Below are positions 50,672-58,055 of a stretch of DNA of 64,000 bases, in pieces. Position 1 is the stretch's first letter; each line of letters starts with the position of its first letter. Origin of the DNA: Bin125 sp026705025 (GTDB lineage: Bacteria; Chloroflexota; Dehalococcoidia; Bin125); the NCBI GenBank assembly GCA_026705025.1, contig JAPPBN010000046.1, positions 185,779-249,778 on the forward strand, written 5' to 3'. The notes below the pieces were generated by a model. That model worked only from the letters and a program-made list of their open reading frames with translations. It was not told the origin of the DNA and did no database searches. The position numbers and the translations under genes were made by a program.

Positions 50672-51066
50672 CCTCTGCCTTCCTCAACCGCCTGGCGCTA
50701 ACCGAAGTACCATGAATCAAGAACATACAAGCGAACATAACTCGTAGGCGGTTTCCATGCTTCACAGAACTCTCAATCGCACCGCGAACAGTCCTGGACT
50801 TGCCCGGATCATTCCTCACATTTCCGCTCATGGCTCAGACATAACTGGACGAATCTGGACAAATCTGGACAGATCTGGACTATTCCGCTCGCCTGAGCGA
50901 ACGATCCTCAGCAAAATACGGGAGATCCGCACGAATCCCTCAGAATTTCTTCTCCGGGCGGACTCGCCCCGTTCAATTCGAACTGCCAACGGTTTGAGCG
51001 CGCGTGCGAGCGGAACTCGGTTGCCTATCCTCGTTCCAGTCGAACGACGTACGTGAGGAGGTTCCG
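50672..51066. other. 395-base intergenic region with phased repeats
   Basis: No convincing gene. It is less GC-rich than its flanks and contains a four-unit 10-bp repeat (50841-50880), another TCCTGGAC at about 50782, and the GAGGAGG RBS of the next gene near its end. It probably contains the promoter of the second CoA-transferase gene. Confidence 0.6.
50841..50880 (+). repeat. Four 10-bp direct repeats (NNATCTGGAC)
   Basis: Consecutive decamers ATAACTGGAC, GAATCTGGAC, AAATCTGGAC and AGATCTGGAC. The period is exactly one helical turn, about 190 bases upstream of the CoA-transferase start, so a multimeric regulator site is possible. Confidence 0.8.
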
Positions 51067-52368
51067 ATGCCCGGTGCGCTTGATGGAATCAAAGTCCTGG
51101 AGGTCACCCAGATCATCGCAGGACCGATGTGCGGGGTGATGCTCTCCGACCTCGGCGCGGACGTGATCAAGATCGAGTCCGCCGCCGGGGACGGCATGCG
51201 GCTGCTCGGTCAGATCTCACCGGGCGAGAGCAAGGGCTTCCACGTCTTCAATCGCGGCAAACGTGGCATGGTCCTCAATCTGCAGGATTCGGATGGGCAG
51301 GCCGTCGTCCAGCGGCTGATCTCGGAGATGGACGTCTTCCTGATCAACGCCCGGCCGGGCGTTCCTGAGCGGCTGGGCATCGACTACGAGAGCCTGCGCT
51401 CGCACAAGTCGGACCTGATCTACCTCGAGAACACCGCCTACGGTCCGACCGGGCCCTCGGCCCACCGGGCCGGGGCCGACATCATCGCCCAGGCGTACTC
51501 AGGATTGATGGCCGGCGACGAGAAGGTCGACGAGCACGGCGGGCCGGATCTGATCACCGCCACGACGCCGGCCGATTTCGTCGCCGCGTTCACCAGCGCG
51601 ATCGCGGTCTGCGCGGCGCTGTTCCACCGCGAACGAACCGGCGAAGGCCAGAAGATCGACACCTCGCTGCTGGGCGGCGCGATGGTGTTGCAGAACGCCT
51701 TCGCTGCCCGAATGCCCGTCTCCGACGCCGTCCTGCTCGATCCGATCCTGAGCGGCCTCGCGGCGGTTCGAGAGCGGGGCGGCAGTTACCGTGAGTTGCT
51801 GGGCGCCCGCGGTGGGCTGCGCGCGCTGGTCGGCGGCGCCTTCTTCCTCTACTACGGCGGCTACCAGACCTCCGACGGCGCAATCATGCTCGGCTGCGTC
51901 ACGCCGCCGAATCGACAACAGGTGCGCAATGCGCTGGGCCTGGAGCCGGGCGATGATCCGACTGATGACGGCGACTTCAATGCGCTGGCAGACCGGTCGG
52001 GAGACGTCGTGGCCCGCGTCCGCGGGATGATCTCGGAGCGGTTTGCGTCGGACACCACCGAGAACTGGATCGCCAAGCTGGACGCGGCCGGTGCGCCCGC
52101 CTCGCAGGTCAACATTCCCGAGGAGATGATCGACGATCCCCAGGTCCAGGCCCTGGGCATCATGGTCGACCTCGAGCACCGATTGACGGGCCCGGAGACG
52201 ATGGTCGGCCCGCCGTTCAACATGTCGCGCACTCCGCCCGAAGCTGAGGGAGCGTCGCCACCGCTGGACGGCGACACCGACGAGGTGTTGATCGAGTACG
52301 GCTACAGCGCGGAGGAAGTCGCGACACTGCGGTCCTCCGGCGCGGTCGGTTTGCCGTCCGAGGACTAG
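51067..52368 (+). CDS. CaiB/BaiF family III CoA-transferase (paralogue 2)
   Basis: A 433-residue family III CoA-transferase. It matches the flanking paralogues block by block: GIKVLEVTQIIAGPMCGVML, NRGKRGMVLNL, YGPTGPSAHRAGADIIAQA, and PADFVAAFTSAIAVC with the candidate catalytic Asp. It shares more with the following gene than with the preceding one (for example FLYYGGYQTSDGAIMLGCV). GAGGAGG precedes ATG 51067 by 6 bases; an upstream in-frame ATG at 51004 lacks family similarity. The next gene starts 8 bases after the stop. Confidence 0.92.
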   Translation: MPGALDGIKVLEVTQIIAGPMCGVMLSDLGADVIKIESAAGDGMRLLGQISPGESKGFHVFNRGKRGMVLNLQDSDGQAVVQRLISEMDVFLINARPGVPERLGIDYESLRSHKSDLIYLENTAYGPTGPSAHRAGADIIAQAYSGLMAGDEKVDEHGGPDLITATTPADFVAAFTSAIAVCAALFHRERTGEGQKIDTSLLGGAMVLQNAFAARMPVSDAVLLDPILSGLAAVRERGGSYRELLGARGGLRALVGGAFFLYYGGYQTSDGAIMLGCVTPPNRQQVRNALGLEPGDDPTDDGDFNALADRSGDVVARVRGMISERFASDTTENWIAKLDAAGAPASQVNIPEEMIDDPQVQALGIMVDLEHRLTGPETMVGPPFNMSRTPPEAEGASPPLDGDTDEVLIEYGYSAEEVATLRSSGAVGLPSED

Positions 52369-52376
52369 GAGCAACC

Positions 52377-53678
52377 ATGCCCGGACCGCTCGATGGGATC
52401 AAGGTCCTCGAACTGACCCAGATCGTCGCAGGGCCGATGTGCGGCGTGATGCTCTCGGACCTTGGTGCGGACGTGGTCAAAATCGAGTCGCCGCAAGGCG
52501 ACGCGGTGCGTCTCGTGGGTCAGTTCATGCCGCATGAGTCCAAGGTGTTTCACGTCATGAATCGAGGCAAGCGGGGGATTGTCCTGAATCTGCAATCCGA
52601 AGCAGGCCGCGCGGTCGTCCGCCGGTTGGTCCGTGACTTCGACGTGTTCGTGATAAATGCCCGTCCCGGCGTCGCCGAGCGGTTGGGAGTGGACTACCAG
52701 AGCCTCAGTGCCGAGAATCCGCAGCTCGTCTACCTGGAAAACAGCGCCTTTGGCCCCGAAGGACCATCGGCCGACCGGGCCGGGGCCGACATTATTGCTC
52801 AGGCCTACTCGGGACTTCTGGCGGCGAACGAGAAGCTGGATGAGCAGGGCGGCCCCGCGGCGAGCTCGGCGACCGTACCCGTCGACTACGGCGCCGCATG
52901 GACCAGCGCGATGTCAATTTGCGCCGCACTCTTTCACCGTGAACGCACCGGCCGCGGTCAGCGCATTGAAACGTCGTTGCTGGGCGCGGCGCTCACGTTT
53001 CAGAACACCAGCGTTGCCAGAGTGCCCGTCAGCGATGCTGACCTGCTCCAACCGTCAATCGATGCGGTGAATGAGATCCGTTCGCGGGGCGGGACGTATC
53101 GCGAGATGCTTGACGCGCGTAACGGCACACGCACAATGCTTGGCGCGGCTTACTTCCTCTACTACGGCGGATATCAAGCGGCCGACGGCGCAATCATGCT
53201 GGGCTGCGTGACCTCCTCGAATCGGCAGCAGGTGCGTAATGCGCTTGGTCTCACCGAGGCTGACGATCCCACGGATTCGGAGCATTTCAATCCGCTCGAC
53301 CCTGATTCGGCCGAGATGGTTGAACATGCGCGGAAGAACATCTCAGCCCGCTTTCGCAGCGATACGACCGCCAACTGGATTGCCAAGCTGGACGCTGCCG
53401 GCGCGCCGGCCTCACAGGTCAACCTCCCCGAAGACATGGTCGATGATCCACAGGTCCAGGCGATTGGCGCGATTGCCGAGATCGAGCATCCGCTGACCGG
53501 TCCGGAGCAACTGGTCGGTCCCGTCTACCGAATGTCCGACTCACCGCCGGTTCCAAGTGGGCCATCTCCGATCTTCGACGGCGACACCGACGACATCTTG
53601 CGCGAACACGGCTATCAGGAAGATGAGATCGCGGCTCTGCGCAGGTCAGGCGCGGTCGGCGTGGAGGCAGGTGACTGA
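52377..53678 (+). CDS. CaiB/BaiF family III CoA-transferase (paralogue 3)
   Basis: A 433-residue CoA-transferase, nearly colinear with the preceding gene: GIKVLELTQIVAGPMCGVML, NRGKRGIVLNL, FGPEGPSADRAGADIIAQA, PVDYGAAWTSAMSIC (candidate catalytic Asp) and FLYYGGYQAADGAIMLGCV. TAGGAG overlaps the previous stop. The two may be a heteromeric pair or recently duplicated enzymes for different acids. It converges on a cytochrome c gene 5 bases away. Confidence 0.92.
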   Translation: MPGPLDGIKVLELTQIVAGPMCGVMLSDLGADVVKIESPQGDAVRLVGQFMPHESKVFHVMNRGKRGIVLNLQSEAGRAVVRRLVRDFDVFVINARPGVAERLGVDYQSLSAENPQLVYLENSAFGPEGPSADRAGADIIAQAYSGLLAANEKLDEQGGPAASSATVPVDYGAAWTSAMSICAALFHRERTGRGQRIETSLLGAALTFQNTSVARVPVSDADLLQPSIDAVNEIRSRGGTYREMLDARNGTRTMLGAAYFLYYGGYQAADGAIMLGCVTSSNRQQVRNALGLTEADDPTDSEHFNPLDPDSAEMVEHARKNISARFRSDTTANWIAKLDAAGAPASQVNLPEDMVDDPQVQAIGAIAEIEHPLTGPEQLVGPVYRMSDSPPVPSGPSPIFDGDTDDILREHGYQEDEIAALRRSGAVGVEAGD

Positions 53679-53683
53679 GAGCG

Positions 53684-54181
53684 TCAACCGCCGGCGACGG
53701 GATATGGATCAATTTCACTCAGCTCCCGTTGCGATTCCGCAATTGGAAAGCCGTCGATCTCTTTGCCTTCCCACCACGTCTTCACGTACTCGAGCACCGC
53801 GATGATCTCCTCGCGTGTGAGTTCTTCCTTGAATCCCGGCATGTTGCTGCCAAAGCCGATGCCGGCGCCGCCGTCGCTGACGATGCCGTAGAGGACGCCG
53901 TCCGAGTGGTGCCAGGTGTGTCCCTCGCCGTTGAGCGGCGGCGGTGGCAGGCGGCCATCCTCGTCGCGCACCATCCAGTCCTCGGCGCCCTCGCCGCCGG
54001 CTCCATGACAGGCCGCGCAGGTCGAGGCGAAGACTTGCTCCCCGGTCCGGGGTCCGCTGACGTCCTCTGATTGTTCCGACGACAACACAGCGACCGGTTC
54101 GGGCTCGCCGCAGGCGGCGATCAGGGCGGTCAAGGTGACCAATGCGGCCAGGACGAGCGAGGTCTGAAACCAGCGCCTCAC
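53684..54181 (-). CDS. Cytochrome c, membrane lipoprotein
   Basis: A 165-residue exported monohaem cytochrome c. The signal ends in the lipobox LIAAC, then a short linker leads to the haem motif CAACH and the methionine-ligand region GSNMPGFKEELTREE, typical of small class I cytochromes of the cbb3/CccA type. I use GTG 54181 as start, because GGAGG is properly spaced and the signal peptide begins there. It probably carries electrons at the outer face of the membrane, implying aerobic or anaerobic respiration. Confidence 0.88.
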   Translation of the reverse strand: MRRWFQTSLVLAALVTLTALIAACGEPEPVAVLSSEQSEDVSGPRTGEQVFASTCAACHGAGGEGAEDWMVRDEDGRLPPPPLNGEGHTWHHSDGVLYGIVSDGGAGIGFGSNMPGFKEELTREEIIAVLEYVKTWWEGKEIDGFPIAESQRELSEIDPYPVAGG

Positions 54182-54271
54182 CGCAACCTCCGTGGGCCAA
54201 TGGTATCCAGTGGCCGAACGGCGGTGGGCAAGTACCCTCGATGCAGAACGAGGCGAGATCGGAGGTCGACC

Positions 54272-55444
54272 ATGGTGCTCCCCACAGCCGCAGCGCGGAA
54301 CCTCGGCACGGAAACGGCATTCGAAGTGCTGGCGCGAGCCAACAAACTCGCCGCCGAGGGACGATCGATCATTAATCTCGGCATCGGACAGCCCGACTTC
54401 GCCACCCCGGACAACATTGTCCGCGCCGGAGAGCAAGCGCTCGCCGACGGCAAGCACGGCTACACGCCCGGCGCTGGCATCCCGGAGCTGCGAGAGTCTG
54501 TCGCCCGCGACCTGCAGCGCCGCCACGGGGCCGAGGTCGACCCGGATTCCGTACTCATCACTCCCGGCGCCAAGCCCGTCATGTTCTTCGCCGCCTTGCT
54601 GATGGGCGAGCCCGGCGCAGAAATCATGTATCCCAACCCCGGATTCCCGATCTATGAGTCGGTGATCCGCTTTTCCGGCGCGACTCCGGTGCCGATTGAG
54701 CTGCATGAAGCTGATGGCTTCACGTTCGATCCGGACCAGGTGCTGAGTCAGATCAACGAACGCACCCGACTGATCATCCTCAACAGCCCGGCCAATCCGA
54801 CCGGCGGCGTCTATTCCCGCGAGCAGGTTGAGCGGCTGGTCGAGGGCCTCGAACGATGGCCGGACGTGGTCATCCTCAGTGACGAGATTTATTCCCGCAT
54901 CCTTTATGGGGGCCTCGAACACACCTCCTGGCTCAACTATCCGCAGCTCCGCGACCGCCTGATCGTGCTCGACGGCTGGAGCAAGACCTACGCCATGACC
55001 GGATGGCGGCTGGGCTTCGGCGTCTTCCCGCCGGATCTCTTCCCGTTCGCAGAACGCCTGGCGATCAACAGCTATTCCTGTCCCAATGCCGCCACTCAGT
55101 ACGCCGCGATCGAGGCGTTGGACGGTCCGCAGGAAGCAGTCGACATCATGACGACCGCCTTCGACGAGCGCCGCCAGGTGATCGTCAAGGAGCTCAACGA
55201 CGTGCCGGGCGTGAGCTGCGTCACCCCGCTCGGAGCGTTCTATGCCTTCCCCAACATCTCCGAAACCGGCATCGACGCGCGCACGCTGCAGGAACGCTTG
55301 CTTGAGGAGGCGGGACTGGCCGTGATCGCCGGGACCAGCTTCGGACATCTCGGCGAGGGCTACTTGCGCTTCAGCTACGCCGCATCGCTCGAGGAAATCG
55401 TCGAGGGCGTCGCCAGAATGCGTACCCTGTTGGCGAACGGCTAG
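54272..55444 (+). CDS. Class I/II PLP-dependent aminotransferase
   Basis: A 390-residue fold-type I aminotransferase of the AspC/AlaA group. Conserved parts are INLGIGQPDF, GYTPGAGIPELRE, NPGFPIYES, NSPANPTGG, SDEIYSRILY and the PLP-binding lysine in DGWSKTYAMTGWRLG, with the substrate-carboxylate Arg in YLRFSYA. Substrates are probably aspartate, alanine or related amino acids. GGAGG at 54261-54265 supports ATG 54272. Only 63 bases with a family C hairpin separate it from the OsmC selenoprotein gene. Confidence 0.93.
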   Translation: MVLPTAAARNLGTETAFEVLARANKLAAEGRSIINLGIGQPDFATPDNIVRAGEQALADGKHGYTPGAGIPELRESVARDLQRRHGAEVDPDSVLITPGAKPVMFFAALLMGEPGAEIMYPNPGFPIYESVIRFSGATPVPIELHEADGFTFDPDQVLSQINERTRLIILNSPANPTGGVYSREQVERLVEGLERWPDVVILSDEIYSRILYGGLEHTSWLNYPQLRDRLIVLDGWSKTYAMTGWRLGFGVFPPDLFPFAERLAINSYSCPNAATQYAAIEALDGPQEAVDIMTTAFDERRQVIVKELNDVPGVSCVTPLGAFYAFPNISETGIDARTLQERLLEEAGLAVIAGTSFGHLGEGYLRFSYAASLEEIVEGVARMRTLLANG

Positions 55445-55452
55445 GCGTTTCC

Positions 55453-55481
55453 GTCATTCCGCGCTCCGACGCGGAATCTCG
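55453..55481 (+). repeat. Family C hairpin repeat
   Basis: GTC, ATTCCGCG (55456-55463), loop CTCCGA, CGCGGAAT (55470-55477), CTCGCT context. It matches 4433-4463 with compensated stem changes. Confidence 0.7.
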
Positions 55482-55507
55482 CTTCCCGACTGGATGAGGA
55501 GTCAATG

Positions 55508-55978
55508 ATGGCCCGCTTCGAATACATCTCACGTAACAAGCTCGAACTCAAGGACGGATTCCGCCACGCGACGCTCGGCGACGTGCCCGGACAGGTCGTC
55601 TACGGCGTCCAGGGCAAGCTCAAGGAGCACTACGGCGTGCCCGAGGATGCGCCGCCGATGACGGCGACGCTCGACCACATCGTCGCCGCGGTCGGCGGTT
55701 GAATGTACGGCACGCTGGCGCGGGCAATGTCCGCGCGCAAGGTCGAGTTCGACCCCAACACCTACAAGGCCGACGTTCTGGGCACGATCGAGGGCGAAGA
55801 CAACCAGACGATCCGGATCACGAAGATCCACGTCATTTTCCAGATTCCGGGTATCGCAGAGGAACAGCGAGCCGCCGCCGAGCGAGCGGTCAAGTTCCAC
55901 GCCCCCGGTTGTCCTGCGCACGAGAGCGTCAAGGACGCGATCAACATCACCTGGGAAGCCAACTACGGGGACAACTAG
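55508..55978 (+). CDS. OsmC-family peroxiredoxin-like protein, selenoprotein (TGA read as Sec65)
   Basis: The frame of 156 residues has one internal TGA at 55700-55702. The part before it ends MTATLDHIVAAVGG, the OsmC segment that normally runs into the peroxidatic Cys (GGC). The TGA takes that position, and the sequence continues MYGTLARAMSARKV, as OsmC proteins do after the Cys. The second active-site Cys is present as C135 in HAPGCPAHESV. Both halves joined give a normal OsmC length, while neither alone contains the active site. A SECIS-like hairpin follows at 55718-55736. I read TGA as selenocysteine; the protein would reduce organic hydroperoxides. The ATG right after the TGA is an internal Met. 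GAGGAG at 55496-55501 supports ATG 55508; ATG 55505 is possible. Confidence 0.87.
55718..55736 (+). promoter_or_regulatory. Predicted bacterial SECIS element for the OsmC selenoprotein
   Basis: A perfect 6-bp stem GCGCGG/CCGCGC with a 7-base loop GCAATGT. G is the first loop base, and the loop starts 21 bases after the TGA. Both features match the bacterial SECIS consensus (conserved G in the first two loop positions, 16-37 base spacing). Confidence 0.75.
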
Positions 55979-56217
55979 TCCTCGATCGGTCGGCGAGCGT
56001 TCCAGATCACTTCCTTCGGCAGCGGCCCAGGCTGCGGCTGCGGTTGCGCTCTGGGCCGATTCGAGATATCGCCGGTGGTGATGTCGATGAAGTCGTCCAA
56101 CACGAGCGGCTTGCCGCCAATGGTGAATCGGGCGTTCTCGGAAATCGGAAAGTTGCGGTCGGGCTCTTCCGACGCTTCCTCGTCGACTTCCGGGGCTTCC
56201 TGCTCCTGCTCCGACAT
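55975..56217 (-). CDS. Small acidic protein of unknown function
   Basis: An 80-residue protein that I do not recognise. The first 25 residues are Glu-rich and probably disordered, the middle reads ISENARFTIGGKPLVLDDFID, and the C-terminus is Pro/Gln-rich. No membrane segment or cysteine is present. Its stop interlocks with the OsmC stop in CTAG (55975-55978), a pattern shared with seven other convergent real gene pairs here, which supports it being genuine. The RBS is weak, so confidence is moderate. Confidence 0.55.
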   Translation of the reverse strand: MSEQEQEAPEVDEEASEEPDRNFPISENARFTIGGKPLVLDDFIDITTGDISNRPRAQPQPQPGPLPKEVIWNARRPIED

Positions 56218-56239
56218 GCCCGCAACCTAGCATGAGCCT

Positions 56240-56992
56240 ATGCCGCGACACGATCTGGACGAGATCGACTACACCGCGCTGAGCTTTCCCGATCCGCCTC
56301 CGGATCGGCCGTTCGTAGCGATCAATATGGTCATGTCCGCCGACGGCCGCACGGTCGTCGACGGCACCGAACGAGGTCTGGGCTCCGAGCTCGATCAGCG
56401 CTTGATGCGCGAGTTGCGCGTCCACTTCGATGTTGTGATGAACGGCGGCGCCACGTTCCGCGCCTCGGGCACGTCGGCCCGCCTCAACGATCCCGGGCTG
56501 GAGCGGTGGCGCCTGGATCGAGGAATGACGCCGTCACCGATCGCCGCTGTGCTCACTCGCAGCGGAGACCTCCCGCCGGAGCGCCGTTTCTTCACAGACG
56601 GCGGATTTCAGGCCGTGATCTACCTCTCCAGCGCCGCGCCTGCCGCCGTGAGGCGCGAACTGGAGGCTCGCGGCCGGCCGGTGGTCAGCGTGCCAGAGGA
56701 AGCCGAGGCGGTTGCAGCACTCGATCACATGAAGCGCGAACTGGGTGCTAAGCGGGTGCTGGTCGAAGGCGGCGCAACCCTGAACGGGGAGCTGATTCAG
56801 CTAGGACTGGTCGACGAATACTTCCTCACCCTCGCGCCCAGAGTCGCAGGCGGCGACAGCGCGCACGCGGCCGTCCAATGGCCCGGCGAGCCGACCGCGG
56901 CGAGCATCAGGCAAATGTCGCTGATCCACGCCAGGCCCGCGCAGACCGGCGAACTGTTCCTGCGTTATCGCCTCGAGCCGGTACGCGACTAG
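56240..56992 (+). CDS. RibD C-terminal/dihydrofolate reductase-like NADPH reductase
   Basis: A 250-residue protein with the RibD_C (riboflavin-specific reductase, DHFR-like) fold. VAINMVMSADGRTVVDG is the N-terminal signature, then FDVVMNGGATFRASG, and GAKRVLVEGGATLNGELIQLGLVDEYFLTLAP (two adjoining blocks, VLVEGGATLNGELI and GLVDEYFLTLAP) contains the conserved Glu-Gly-Gly. The deaminase half of RibD is absent. It could take part in riboflavin or another pterin/F420-type pathway. It is divergent from the small acidic protein gene. Confidence 0.9.
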   Translation: MPRHDLDEIDYTALSFPDPPPDRPFVAINMVMSADGRTVVDGTERGLGSELDQRLMRELRVHFDVVMNGGATFRASGTSARLNDPGLERWRLDRGMTPSPIAAVLTRSGDLPPERRFFTDGGFQAVIYLSSAAPAAVRRELEARGRPVVSVPEEAEAVAALDHMKRELGAKRVLVEGGATLNGELIQLGLVDEYFLTLAPRVAGGDSAHAAVQWPGEPTAASIRQMSLIHARPAQTGELFLRYRLEPVRD

Positions 56993-57933
56993 CCCTCGCG
57001 GACCAGCTTGCTCAGCGAGTGGAGCTCGACGCCGAGGGCTTTGCCGCGGATCGTGTTGCAGACCTCTCCGACGTAGATGTCTCCCTTTGAGTCGACGGCG
57101 ATTCCGTGGGGGGCGATGAACTTGCCCGCCTCGTCTCCCTCGTCGGGATGACCGAGGAGCGCGAGGCGGTTGCCCGAACGGTCATAGACGCTGACTCGGT
57201 GACCCAGGCCGGGCGCGTCCTGCATGCCGCCCATCTCGTTCAGCTCGCCGATGTAGATGTTGCCATCCGGGGCCAGCGTCAGGCCGTCGGGCCGGTGGAT
57301 GTTGTTCCACATCGTTACGAACTGGCCCGACTCCGAGAAGATCTGCACCCGGTGGCACTCGCGGTCGGCGATGTAGAGCAGTCCGTCCTCGTCGATCGCA
57401 ATGTTGTGCGGGCGGATGAACTGACCAGCGTCGATGCCCGGCGTGCCCCAGGTCTGCTTGTGATTGCCGTCGGCGTCGAAGCGGTGGACGCAACTGTTGC
57501 CGTAGCCGTCGGTGACGAAAATGTCGCCGGATTTCGGACTGACGGCCGCGTGGGTGGGACGGTTGAACGGCTTGCCGGCCCAGGCCGGCGCTGGATTGTA
57601 CGGGTCGCCCAGCGTCTGCAGCAGTTCGCCGTCGGGCGACCAGCGGGTGATGGTGTGGGTGCCGTCGTCGGCGCCCCAGACATCGCCCTCGGGACCGATC
57701 CAGATGCCGTGCGACCGATCCGTGAAGTTGCCCTGTCCCCAGCTGCCTTGCCATGTGCCGTCTGCACCGAACACCATTACGGGATGTTCGGTGTTGCGGG
57801 TCAGGACGTAAACCGTGTCGTTGGCGTCGACGGCGACACCCGGGCATTCGACGAGCGTCACGCCGTCGGGCAGTTGCTCCCATATGTCGAGCGCGGAGTA
57901 GGTGTAGTTCCCGTCAGAAAGTTGCGCTGGCAT
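56989..57933 (-). CDS. NHL-repeat beta-propeller protein
   Basis: A 314-residue protein built of six NHL-type blades. Repeats are recognisable as GPEGDVWGADDG, SPKSGDIFVTDGYGN, DEDGLLYIADRECHRVQIF, APDGNIYIGEL and DSKGDIYVGEV. It resembles the lyase domain of peptidyl-glycine alpha-amidating enzymes and bacterial NHL proteins of unknown role. There is no obvious signal peptide. It may bind ligands or act as a lactonase/lyase. The stop interlocks with the RibD-like gene in CTAG, and it is divergent from the acyl-CoA carboxylase gene. Confidence 0.88.
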   Translation of the reverse strand: MPAQLSDGNYTYSALDIWEQLPDGVTLVECPGVAVDANDTVYVLTRNTEHPVMVFGADGTWQGSWGQGNFTDRSHGIWIGPEGDVWGADDGTHTITRWSPDGELLQTLGDPYNPAPAWAGKPFNRPTHAAVSPKSGDIFVTDGYGNSCVHRFDADGNHKQTWGTPGIDAGQFIRPHNIAIDEDGLLYIADRECHRVQIFSESGQFVTMWNNIHRPDGLTLAPDGNIYIGELNEMGGMQDAPGLGHRVSVYDRSGNRLALLGHPDEGDEAGKFIAPHGIAVDSKGDIYVGEVCNTIRGKALGVELHSLSKLVREG

Positions 57934-58055
57934 CGTTATGCTCCCGTGATTCGAAGTCGTTTACGAGGTCGGCCAAGAGAAGGCCTGCGGACGAGTCTAG
58001 CCCGCCAATACGCTGCCGACATGGTGTGGAAGAGGCGCCTGTTCGGGAGCGTCCG

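Noticed and set aside
55703..55978. A separate OsmC-like gene starting at ATG 55703
   Set aside because: It would lack the N-terminal half and the peroxidatic site. Its ATG directly follows the TGA with no RBS, and the upstream piece is the missing half in the same frame.
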